DNA of 64,000 nt from Bog-756 sp963839925. GTDB lineage: Bacteria; Actinomycetota; Acidimicrobiia; Acidimicrobiales; RAAP-2. Position 1 is the first letter of the stretch. Each line of letters starts with the position of its first letter. The position numbers and the translations under genes were made by a program. The stretch lies in the NCBI GenBank assembly GCA_963839925.1, contig CAWIWV010000002.1:806001-870000 (forward strand), written 5' to 3'. The notes under the pieces are model-generated. The model ran no database searches. It saw nothing but the letters and a program-made list of their open reading frames with translations, and was not told the origin of the DNA. Below, piece by piece: positions 34,665 to 42,631 of this stretch.

Positions 34665-35444
34665 ATGATTCTCGAAGGAAAGACCGTCCTCGTCACCGGC
34701 GTCGGAAAGGGCCTCGGACGCGAGTGCGCGGCAAGCGCTCTCCGCGACGGAGCCAATGTCGTGGTGGCCGCCCGCACCGCTGAGGCGCTCGAAGCAACTG
34801 CCGCCGAGCTCGACCCGAGCGGCGAACGCATTGCAATCCACCCAACGGACATCACCGACGCCGAGTCGTGCGCGGCGCTGGTCGAAACAGCGACCCGTCG
34901 CTTCGGCTCGGTTGACGCACTGATACAGGTGGCCGCGTACGAGAACGTGTGGGGCGGTCTCTACGAGCTCGACTTCAAGGCGTGGAGGAAGGCCTTCGAC
35001 ACCAACGTCCTCGGAGCGCTCACCGTGATCAGGCCGGTGGCGACCGCCATGAAGGAGAACGGCGGCGGATCAGTCGTCCTCATCGGTTCCCAGTCGATGT
35101 TCCAGCCCGCCCTCCCCCAATCGGGGTACGCCGCTTCGAAGGCGGCGCTGCTCTCCGCCATGTACTACCTGGCGGACGAGCTCGGTCCCGACAACATCCG
35201 TTTCAACATGGTGGTTCCTTCGTGGATGTGGGGTCCGAACGTCGAGATGTACGTGACCGGCACTGCGAGCCACACCGGTCGCTCGGAGGACGACGTGCTG
35301 AACGACATCGTCGGGTCGTTCCCCCTCCGCCGGATGACCGAGGACGGCGAGGTCGCCGACGTGGCGACGTTCTTCGCGTCAGATCGCGCCAAGGCGGTGA
35401 CCGGGCAGTACCTGCTGGTCAACTCGGGCGAGCTCCACCGATGA
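34665..35444 (+). CDS. Short-chain dehydrogenase/reductase
   Basis: Protein of 259 residues. Nucleotide loop TGVGKGLG (11-18), a catalytic Ser in LIGSQSMF and YAASK as catalytic pair. The ATG has AGGT upstream. Its stop overlaps the next gene by four bases, so it forms an operon with the dihydrodipicolinate-reductase-like protein and probably the SnoaL-like protein. The substrate is unknown; the neighbours suggest catabolism or modification of an organic acid or steroid-like compound. Confidence 0.88.
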   Translation: MILEGKTVLVTGVGKGLGRECAASALRDGANVVVAARTAEALEATAAELDPSGERIAIHPTDITDAESCAALVETATRRFGSVDALIQVAAYENVWGGLYELDFKAWRKAFDTNVLGALTVIRPVATAMKENGGGSVVLIGSQSMFQPALPQSGYAASKAALLSAMYYLADELGPDNIRFNMVVPSWMWGPNVEMYVTGTASHTGRSEDDVLNDIVGSFPLRRMTEDGEVADVATFFASDRAKAVTGQYLLVNSGELHR

Positions 35445-36523
35445 GCGGAGTCGAGCCGAAGCGGGTCGTCGTCTGGGGAACCGGGTTCGTCGGAAGGATG
35501 GTGATCCCCGAAATTCTCCGGCATCCGCGATTCGAGCTGGTCGGTGTCGGCGTGAGCTCCCCCGACAAGGTCGGCCGGGACGTCGGGGAGATCTGCGGGA
35601 TCGCGCCGATCGGGCTGAAGGCGACCGATGACGTCGGCGCCTTGATCGACCTGGGACCGGACGCCCTGGTCCACTACGGTCCGACCGCCGCCCACGCCGC
35701 CGACAACATCCGCGACATCGGCGCCTTCCTCAGGGCCGGTATCGACGTCTGCTCGACGGCGATGACCCCATGGGTCTGGCCGACGATGACCCTCAACCCG
35801 CCGAGCTGGGTGGAACCGATCGAAGAAGCCTGCGCGGCCGGCAGCGCGTCCTGCTTCACGACCGGTATCGACCCCGGCTTTGCCAACGATCTGTTCCCGA
35901 TGACCCTCATGGGGCTCTGTAGCGAGGTGCGACAGGTTCGGGCGCTCGAGATCCTCGACTACGTCAACTACGAAGGCGACTACGCAGACGAGATGGGCAT
36001 CGGCCGTTCGCCCGAGTTCGTGCCCCTTCTCGAGCACACCGACATCCTGGTCATGTCGTGGGGCGCGACGGTCCCGATGATGGCCCAGGCGGTGGGCATC
36101 GAGCTCGACGAGATCACCTCAACCTGGGAGAAGTGGGTCACCGAAAAGCCGATCGACTCGGCGAAGGGGACCATCCGGCCCGGTGAGGTGGCAGCCATCC
36201 GGTTCACCATCAACGGCATCTACAACGGAGAGCCGCGCATCTGCCTCGAACACATCAACCGGGTGGGGCAGTCGGCGGCTCCGGACTGGCCGCGCGGAAA
36301 CCAGGACGACGTCTACCGGGTCGAAATCGAAGGAACACCCTCGATCTCCCAAGAGACGGCGTTTCGATTCACCGACGGGAGCGGCCGTGACGCCGCCGCG
36401 GCGGGTTGTCTAGCCACCGGGCTCCGCGCGCTCAATGCGGTGCCTTCGGTGAACCTCCTCCCGCCGGGGTGGGTGACGGCGCTCGACCTGCCCCTGATCC
36501 CGGGCGTGGGTACGATCCGCTAG
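35441..36523 (+). CDS. Dihydrodipicolinate reductase-like NAD(P)-dependent dehydrogenase
   Basis: Protein of 360 residues with a Rossmann motif VVVWGTGFVGRMV near the start and a C-terminal region like that of the dihydrodipicolinate reductase/2,4-diaminopentanoate dehydrogenase-like family. Members common in mycobacteria and related soil actinobacteria are not lysine-pathway DapB. The ATG overlaps the SDR stop (ATGA). The reaction cannot be predicted; the operon partners are an SDR and a SnoaL-like protein. Confidence 0.8.
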   Translation: MSGVEPKRVVVWGTGFVGRMVIPEILRHPRFELVGVGVSSPDKVGRDVGEICGIAPIGLKATDDVGALIDLGPDALVHYGPTAAHAADNIRDIGAFLRAGIDVCSTAMTPWVWPTMTLNPPSWVEPIEEACAAGSASCFTTGIDPGFANDLFPMTLMGLCSEVRQVRALEILDYVNYEGDYADEMGIGRSPEFVPLLEHTDILVMSWGATVPMMAQAVGIELDEITSTWEKWVTEKPIDSAKGTIRPGEVAAIRFTINGIYNGEPRICLEHINRVGQSAAPDWPRGNQDDVYRVEIEGTPSISQETAFRFTDGSGRDAAAAGCLATGLRALNAVPSVNLLPPGWVTALDLPLIPGVGTIR

Positions 36524-36524
36524 C

Positions 36525-36576
36525 GACGCCATCCCAGGGCGCCATCACAGGGCGCCATCCCAGGGCGCCATCACAG
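36525..36576. repeat. Four tandem 13-bp repeats between two genes
   Basis: Four head-to-tail units of the form GGCGCCATC(C/A)CAG: 36525-36537 (first base pair differs), 36538-36550, 36551-36563 and 36564-36576. The variable base alternates C, A, C, A. Each unit contains the palindrome GGCGCC (GACGCC in the first). The array fills most of the 63-base gap and abuts the ribosome-binding site of the SnoaL-like gene. Confidence 0.9.
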
Positions 36577-36586
36577 GAGGAACAGC

Positions 36587-37078
36587 ATGACGCCGGAGGA
36601 CCTGGTCGAGATCGAACTGATCAAACGGTTGAAGTACCGCTATCTCCGCTGCCTCGACCAGAAGCTGTGGGACGAGATCGAGGGCTGCTTTCTCCCCGAC
36701 GCCACCGCCCGGTACGGAGGAGGGCTCTACGAGTTCGACGGTCGTGACGCGATCATGGAGTTCCTGCGCGACTCGATGGGCGCCACCACGATGCTCAGCA
36801 GCCACCGCTGCCACCACCCCGAGATCGACCTCACCGGTCCGGACTCGGCGACAGGGGTCTGGGCGCTCGAAGACACCGTGGTTCTCACCGACGTCGGGGT
36901 CAACGTGCAGGGAGCGGCCTTCTATACCGACGCCTACGCGAAGCGGGACGGCAACTGGCTGATCGCGCACACCGGCTACCGGCGCACCTACGAGGAGCTC
37001 ATGCCGAGGTCGTCGATCAAGGGCCTGAAGTTGACCGCCGACTGGTGGGAGACCGACGGTCGGTCGACCCTCGGCTGA
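36587..37078 (+). CDS. SnoaL-like/NTF2-fold protein
   Basis: Protein of 163 residues with the SnoaL_4-type pattern: EIELIKRLKYRYLRCLDQKLWDEIEGCF at the start, then DGRDAIMEFL and WLIAHTGYRRTYEE. NTF2-fold proteins include ketosteroid isomerase-like enzymes and dehydratases. The ATG has AGGAGGAA seven bases upstream. It is probably co-transcribed with the two oxidoreductases and converges with an SDR gene. Confidence 0.85.
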   Translation: MTPEDLVEIELIKRLKYRYLRCLDQKLWDEIEGCFLPDATARYGGGLYEFDGRDAIMEFLRDSMGATTMLSSHRCHHPEIDLTGPDSATGVWALEDTVVLTDVGVNVQGAAFYTDAYAKRDGNWLIAHTGYRRTYEELMPRSSIKGLKLTADWWETDGRSTLG

Positions 37079-37113
37079 ACGCCGGCAACCGAGAGCCGGC
37101 AGCGGCTGCGAGT

Positions 37114-37869
37114 TCAGGCGAGGATCGCCCCGTCGACCGGGATGTCGGCACCGTTCATGTGGGAGCCCTCGTCAGAGGCGACGAAGGCGATGGCTGCGGC
37201 GATGTGCTCCGGTGTGCCGAAGGGTCCGATCGGCGTGACCCGCTGGATCAGCTTGATGTCTGCCCCCTCGGGGAGATGGAACGCGGCGGTGATCGGGGTG
37301 TCGATGGCGCCCGGGCTGATGGTGTTGACCCGTAGCCCGGCAGCCGCATACTCGACGGCCAGGGACTTGGTGAAGGCCAGCACTCCGCCTTTTGACGCGG
37401 CGTAGGCCGACGCCCATGGCTGGCCCTTGTGGGCCGCGGTGGATGCCAGGTTCACGATGTTCCCCCGGGTGGCGAGCAGGTGAGGGAGCGTCTCGCGACA
37501 GACGAGGAACGTCCCGGTGAGGTTGATCGTGATGAGTCGCTGCCACTCGGCGAGCGCCACCTCGTGGGTGTGGCAGAACGAGAGCACGCCGGCGGCGTTG
37601 ACTACGACGTCGAGCCCCCCGAGGTCGTTGACCGTGTCTGCCACCATGGCCTTCACGCTGGACTCGGAGCTGACGTCGGCGACGACTGCGGACACCGAGC
37701 CCTCGAGGTCCTGGGCCTCCTCCGAGAGGGTCGTCAGCAGCGCGCCGTCGACGTCCACCGCGACGACCGCCGCTCCCTCCGATGCGAGCCGGAGCGCGGT
37801 GGCTCGCCCGATTCCGGACGCCCCACCGGTCACGAGGCCCTTCCGCCCGATGAAACGCTGTGCTTGCAT
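37114..37869 (-). CDS. Short-chain dehydrogenase/reductase
   Basis: Classical SDR of 251 residues. TGGASGIG (14-21), NAAG, Ser in LASTAAHKG and YAASK are all present, and the C-terminus NGADIPVDGAI is typical of the 3-ketoacyl-ACP reductase-like subgroup. It is divergent from the MFS exporter gene (61-base gap). Substrate unknown. Confidence 0.9.
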   Translation of the reverse strand: MQAQRFIGRKGLVTGGASGIGRATALRLASEGAAVVAVDVDGALLTTLSEEAQDLEGSVSAVVADVSSESSVKAMVADTVNDLGGLDVVVNAAGVLSFCHTHEVALAEWQRLITINLTGTFLVCRETLPHLLATRGNIVNLASTAAHKGQPWASAYAASKGGVLAFTKSLAVEYAAAGLRVNTISPGAIDTPITAAFHLPEGADIKLIQRVTPIGPFGTPEHIAAAIAFVASDEGSHMNGADIPVDGAILA

Positions 37870-37930
37870 TCGGCCACGTTAATGTGGCCGCCCGGGGGCA
37901 CCGTGACGACGTCCGCCTGAGGAGGGCTCG

Positions 37931-39499
37931 ATGGCTGGTGCTGCTTCGATCGGCGGACGGTCGAAGAACCTGGTTCTGGCGGCGATGATCTTCGCCGTCT
38001 CGATGACGTTCATCGACCAGACCATCGTCTCGATCGCGGTGCCCGAGATCCAACGGGAGCTCGGCCTGACCGCCACCGGTGTGCAGTGGGCGGTCAACGC
38101 CTACCTGATCTCGTTGGCCGCGCTGTTCGCCTTCGGCGGCCGGTTGGCCGACACGGTCGGACACACCAAGATGGTCGTCCTCGGGGTCATCGTGTTCGCC
38201 CTGGCTTCGACCATGTGCGGGCTGACTCCCAAGGGAAGCCTGGCCCAGACCTGGATCATCGTCTTCCGAGCAGTGCAGGGTGCGGGCGGAGCGATCATGT
38301 TCCCGGCCGCGTTGGCCATCGTGGTCCAGACGTTTCCGCTCCGCGAGCGGGGCAAGGCACTGGCCGCGTTCTTCGGTATCGCCGGCGGACTCACCGCGGT
38401 CGGACCTGTCCTGGGCGGGTACCTGACACAGTGGACCTGGCGGGCGATCTTCTGGGTCAACGTCCCGGTGGCGATCATCGCGCTGGTGCTCATCGCCGTG
38501 GCGAAGCCGACCACGACCTACAAGCCCGCCCGCATGGACTACCGCGGTCTGGTGTTGATCGTGGCCGGCGTGGGACTGAGCGTCTTCGGCTTCCAGCAGT
38601 CCTCCATCTGGGGATGGCACAACCCCGGGATCGGGCTCTGCATCGCCGCCGGCCTCGTGCTGCTGGTCGTGTTCTACTTCGTGGAGCTCCGGACCCCCTC
38701 GCCGCTGATGGAGGTACGCATCTTCCGGATCAGGGCGTTCTTCGTCGAAAACCTCGTCCTCGGCATTTCGATGCTGGCGTTCATCCCGGTCTTCTTCTTC
38801 GCCAGCGAGTACGCGCAGATCTCCCTCGCCAAGTCGTCGTCCGGGGCCGGCATCATCCTGCTGTACTTCTTCATCGGCTTCGTGGTCGCCGCTCAGATCG
38901 GCGGCAGGATGCTCGACAGGGGAGGCGCGAAACGCCCGGTCGTGCTCGGCTGCGTCCTGGCGTGCGTCGGCTTCGCCCTCTGGGCCGGAAAGGTGACACA
39001 GCTCCACTTCTCCGACCAGGAGCTCCCGATCATCCTCGCCGGAGCGGGTATGGGGTTCATGTTGGGGCCGGCCAGCACCGATGCGGTCAACCGGGCATCA
39101 AGGCTCTCCTACGGGGAGGCCACCGGCATCACCCAGACGGTCCGCAACTACGCCGCCAGCCTGGGACTGGCGGTGCTCGGGACCGTCCTGGTCACCGAGA
39201 TGCGCTCGCGCCTGACCTCCTCGCTGGTCTCCCAAGGATCGTCGCCCGGCAAAGCCGCCTCGGAGGCGCAGGTCATCTCACAGTCCCAGGGTGGCAGCGG
39301 GAGTAGCCAGTCGATCCCCCACTTCGTCCGTCTCGACTTCGCCTACGCCACCCGGAGCGTGCTCATCGGGATGGCCGTCGCGATGGCGGTCGCGGCCGCC
39401 GCCGGTCTGATCGGTCTGCGGCGAGGGCGGCAAGAGGAGCCGGCGGGGCACCCGGACGACCCTCAGCTGGAGGATCAACCCGCGGGAGCCGAGACCTGA
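37931..39499 (+). CDS. MFS transporter of the DHA2 (EmrB/QacA) family
   Basis: Exporter of 522 residues with about 14 hydrophobic segments. DHA2 motifs are FIDQTIVSIAVPEIQRELG in the first segment and a GGRLADTVGH-like loop (motif A). It would use the proton gradient to expel a drug or metabolite. The ATG has GGAGGG upstream. It is divergent from an SDR and followed by panB. The C-terminus is an acidic Pro/Gln-rich tail. Confidence 0.92.
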   Translation: MAGAASIGGRSKNLVLAAMIFAVSMTFIDQTIVSIAVPEIQRELGLTATGVQWAVNAYLISLAALFAFGGRLADTVGHTKMVVLGVIVFALASTMCGLTPKGSLAQTWIIVFRAVQGAGGAIMFPAALAIVVQTFPLRERGKALAAFFGIAGGLTAVGPVLGGYLTQWTWRAIFWVNVPVAIIALVLIAVAKPTTTYKPARMDYRGLVLIVAGVGLSVFGFQQSSIWGWHNPGIGLCIAAGLVLLVVFYFVELRTPSPLMEVRIFRIRAFFVENLVLGISMLAFIPVFFFASEYAQISLAKSSSGAGIILLYFFIGFVVAAQIGGRMLDRGGAKRPVVLGCVLACVGFALWAGKVTQLHFSDQELPIILAGAGMGFMLGPASTDAVNRASRLSYGEATGITQTVRNYAASLGLAVLGTVLVTEMRSRLTSSLVSQGSSPGKAASEAQVISQSQGGSGSSQSIPHFVRLDFAYATRSVLIGMAVAMAVAAAAGLIGLRRGRQEEPAGHPDDPQLEDQPAGAET

Positions 39500-39639
39500 G
39501 GGCCGGCGTGCCGCTTTCCAACGCAACGGCGTGCCGCTAGCCTGATCGTGGAGTACACGGGCGTGCTCCGCGGTGCTGGAGACGCCGCTCATGCCGCCGG
39601 CAGCCTCAGGGCGCTGGACGGTCGACGAGGAGGAATGCG

Positions 39640-40455
39640 ATGCCTGAACCCCGGACCACGCCGGTCACCGTGCCAGCCGTGCGCGCCGCCAAGCGACGTG
39701 ACGGCCATCCGCCCTTGGTGATGATCACCGCCTACGACGCACCGGGTGCCCGCATCGCGGACGCCGCGGGCGTGGACATGATTCTGGTCGGGGACTCGGT
39801 GGCGACCAACGTGCTCGGCTACGAGGACAACCTCCAGGTCACCATCGAGGACCTGGTCCACCACACCGCCGCGGTCGCTCGCGCCAAGCCGAAGGCGTTG
39901 ATCGTTGCCGACCTGCCCTGGATGACCTACCACCTCGATCCGATGGACACCATTCGGAACGGGGCGGCGTTGATCCGGGCAGGAGCGAAGGCGGTGAAGC
40001 TGGAGGGAGGAACCAACCGGGTTCCGATGATCGAAGCGCTGGTGGCGGCCGAGATCCCGGTCGTGGGTCACCTCGGGCTCACCCCGCAGTCGGTCAACGT
40101 CATGGGCGGCTACCGGGTGCAGGGTCGAGACGATGCCGCGGTGCACACGCTGGAGCTCGACGCGAAGGCGATCTCGGCGGCCGGTTGTTTCGCGGTGGTC
40201 ATCGAGGGGGTACCGGGGCCGGTGGGAGCGGCGATCACCGAGTTGGTGGACGTCCCGACCATCGGGATCGGCGCGGGACCCGACTGTGACGGCCAGGTCC
40301 TGGTCTTCCACGATCTGCTCGGGTTCAACGCCTGGGTGCCCAAGTTCGTGCGCCGCTACGCGGAGCTGGAGACGGCCGCAGTGGAAGCAGTGGCGACCTA
40401 CGCGGCCGACGTTCGCTCGGGTGCGTTTCCGAAGGACGCCGAGTCCTACCACTGA
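39640..40455 (+). CDS. panB: 3-methyl-2-oxobutanoate hydroxymethyltransferase
   Basis: First committed enzyme of pantothenate/CoA synthesis, transferring a hydroxymethyl group to ketoisovalerate. Protein of 271 residues. Signatures are MITAYDAPGARIADAAGVD, LVGDSVATNVLGY, AVKLEGG, VVGHLGLTPQSV and IGIGAGPDCDGQVLV. ATG with AGGAGGA upstream. Gap 39500-39639 before it carries two copies of GGCGTGCCGCT, 23 bases apart, and nothing else clear. Confidence 0.96.
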   Translation: MPEPRTTPVTVPAVRAAKRRDGHPPLVMITAYDAPGARIADAAGVDMILVGDSVATNVLGYEDNLQVTIEDLVHHTAAVARAKPKALIVADLPWMTYHLDPMDTIRNGAALIRAGAKAVKLEGGTNRVPMIEALVAAEIPVVGHLGLTPQSVNVMGGYRVQGRDDAAVHTLELDAKAISAAGCFAVVIEGVPGPVGAAITELVDVPTIGIGAGPDCDGQVLVFHDLLGFNAWVPKFVRRYAELETAAVEAVATYAADVRSGAFPKDAESYH

Positions 40456-40494
40456 GAACTCGGGGGTCGTTCGCCGGGCCGGGCCGATTGCCGG

Positions 40495-40576
40495 TAAGGT
40501 GTGCCCTCGTCTTGGGCGCCTGAGTGCGTCCGTTCAGTTCCGACCTGCCCCCACCGGGGGCTCGAGCGCCGGCAGG
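40495..40576 (+). promoter_or_regulatory. Candidate promoter and structured leader of rpsF
   Basis: TAAGGT (40495-40500) may be a -10 element. The roughly 98-base leader after it contains CCTGCC (40544-40549) pairing with GGCAGG (40571-40576) around an inner CCC-ACC-GGG hairpin. In other bacteria the S6:S18 complex binds a leader hairpin that displays CCG and represses this operon. This is a weak positional match. Confidence 0.35.
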
Positions 40577-40604
40577 CCTCGATCCAGAGGGAGGTGAGCC
40601 GCTC

Positions 40605-40946
40605 GTGCGGCCTTACGAAACGATGGTCATTTTCGATACCGGGGCCGACGAAGCCCTGGTGAACGGGGTGCTCGACCGGGGCCTCGACGCACTGCGGGCC
40701 AAGGGCGGGAACGTCGGGCGGGTGGAGCGCTGGGGAAGGCGGACGTTCGCCTACGAGCTCCAGCACAAGCGCGAGGGGTATTACGTGGTGATCGAATTCA
40801 CCGCCGAACCACCCGCGGTGGCCGACATGGAGCGGGTGTTCGTGCTTGCGGACGAGGTGCTCCGCCACAAGGTCATCCGGCTACCGGACAAGGTCGCCGG
40901 ACGTCGCGCAGCAGCCGCTGCGGCAGCGGGCAAAGAGGAGGGCTGA
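40605..40946 (+). CDS. rpsF: 30S ribosomal protein S6
   Basis: Protein of 113 residues with RPYETMVIFDTGADE, VERWGRRTFAYELQHKREGYY and the basic Ala-rich end. The GTG is chosen because GGGAGG lies nine bases upstream; the longer frame adds an unrelated leader. It opens the rpsF-ssb-rpsR-rplI operon. Confidence 0.96.
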   Translation: MRPYETMVIFDTGADEALVNGVLDRGLDALRAKGGNVGRVERWGRRTFAYELQHKREGYYVVIEFTAEPPAVADMERVFVLADEVLRHKVIRLPDKVAGRRAAAAAAAGKEEG

Positions 40947-40948
40947 CC

Positions 40949-41443
<495 letters not shown>

Positions 41444-41445
41444 CC

Positions 41446-41997
41446 ATGGCACGCAACAACGATCGGGGAGGATCCACCCGGCGTTCTCCGAAGGACACCG
41501 GACGAAGGATCAAGAAGAAGCCCTGCGCCCTCTGCAAGGACCGGGTCGAGTGGGTCGACTACAAGGACGTCGGGATGCTCCGCAAGTACATGAGCGATCG
41601 CGGCAAGATCCGGGCCCGACGGGTCTCGGGGAACTGCACCCAGCATCAGCGGGACGTGGCGATCGCGATCAAGACGGCACGTGAGCTGGTCCTGCTCCCG
41701 TACACCCAGCGCACCACGACCGAGCGGCCTGGAGGCCGGGGTGGCGGGCGTGGGGGACGCGACGGTGGCGGCTACAGCGGCCAGGGTGGACCGGGGGGTC
41801 GTCGTCCTCGTGATCAGGAGCGCTCACTCCCGGCCGACGCGGCCTCCTCCGCGGTGCCTGACGATGTCGAGGGCGCAACCGGTGACGCAGTGAACGTCGA
41901 GGTCATCGAAGAGGTGTTGGAAGTCACCGGCACGGGCGACGGCACGCTCAACGAGGTCGTCGTGGACGAGGTCGTTGTCGAAGGCGGCGAGGCCTGA
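41446..41997 (+). CDS. rpsR: 30S ribosomal protein S18, zinc-type, with long C-terminal extension
   Basis: The first about 88 residues are S18, with CALC (27-30) and a later Cys in SGNCTQHQRD, typical of the zinc-binding form. The protein is 183 residues, about twice normal. Residues from about 95 are a Gly/Arg-rich stretch (GGRGGGRGGRDGGGYSG) followed by an acidic tail (VIEEVLEVTG, EVVVDEVVVEGGEA). The frame continues to a proper stop just before rplI, so the extension is real coding. It shares DGGGYSG with the tail of SSB, the gene next door. Confidence 0.93.
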   Translation: MARNNDRGGSTRRSPKDTGRRIKKKPCALCKDRVEWVDYKDVGMLRKYMSDRGKIRARRVSGNCTQHQRDVAIAIKTARELVLLPYTQRTTTERPGGRGGGRGGRDGGGYSGQGGPGGRRPRDQERSLPADAASSAVPDDVEGATGDAVNVEVIEEVLEVTGTGDGTLNEVVVDEVVVEGGEA

Positions 41998-41998
41998 C

Positions 41999-42445
41999 AT
42001 GAAGGTCCTGCTGCGAAGCGACATCGACGGCGTCGGCAAACGAGGGGACATCATCGAGGTCTCCGGCGGGTTTGCGCGGAACCACCTGCTGCCTGCCGGC
42101 AAGGCGATCGTCGCCACCTCCGGACTGGAGAGCCAGGCGGCCGCCATGCGTCGTTCGCGGGATCTGCGCGACGCACGTGATCGTGAGTCGTCCGAGACCG
42201 TGGCGCGCACCTTGGTCGGAAACACCATCTCTGTTCCGGCTCGCGCCGCCGGTGACAGACTATTCGGCTCGGTGTCCGGGGCAGACATCGTGCGACACGT
42301 CGAAACCCAGACCGGCGCGGTCATCGACCGCAAGGACCTCCTGCTGGACGAGCCGATCAAGACCGTGGGCGTCCACAACGTCCGGGTCGAACTGGTCGGG
42401 GGTGTCGTGTTCGAGCTGACCGTGGACGTGGTCGCCGAAAGCTGA
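41999..42445 (+). CDS. rplI: 50S ribosomal protein L9
   Basis: Protein of 148 residues with MKVLLRSDIDGVGKRGDIIEV, GFARNHLLPAGKAI and the typical two-domain layout. ATG one base after the rpsR stop, with GGCGAGG upstream. Last ribosomal gene of the operon. Confidence 0.96.
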   Translation: MKVLLRSDIDGVGKRGDIIEVSGGFARNHLLPAGKAIVATSGLESQAAAMRRSRDLRDARDRESSETVARTLVGNTISVPARAAGDRLFGSVSGADIVRHVETQTGAVIDRKDLLLDEPIKTVGVHNVRVELVGGVVFELTVDVVAES

Positions 42446-42631
42446 CGCAGCAGTGCGGATCCGTTGGGATCCGGCACACCCGTCACTACCCGCTGGGATG
42501 ATGACCGGATGCCCGCACGCGTCCGCAGCCGAACGCAAGTTGTCCACGGGTCGTCCACACCCGCGCGGGCCCCTTTCCCCAAGAAGTTGCTCTTCCGTTC
42601 CACAAGGCAGATCGGGGAGGGTTGAGGGATC
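42446..42631. other. rplI-dnaB gap with two DnaA-box-like sequences
   Basis: 186 non-coding bases. TTGTCCACG (42540-42548) and TCGTCCACA (42551-42559) are direct near-matches to the DnaA box, two bases apart. Near rplI, GGATCC occurs twice (around 42461 and 42470) and may form a hairpin. The dnaB ribosome-binding site is GGGAGGG. Confidence 0.45.

Noticed and set aside
37172..39007. 611-codon minus-strand frame opposite the MFS exporter
   Set aside because: Antisense shadow; the MFS protein has clear membrane segments and family motifs.
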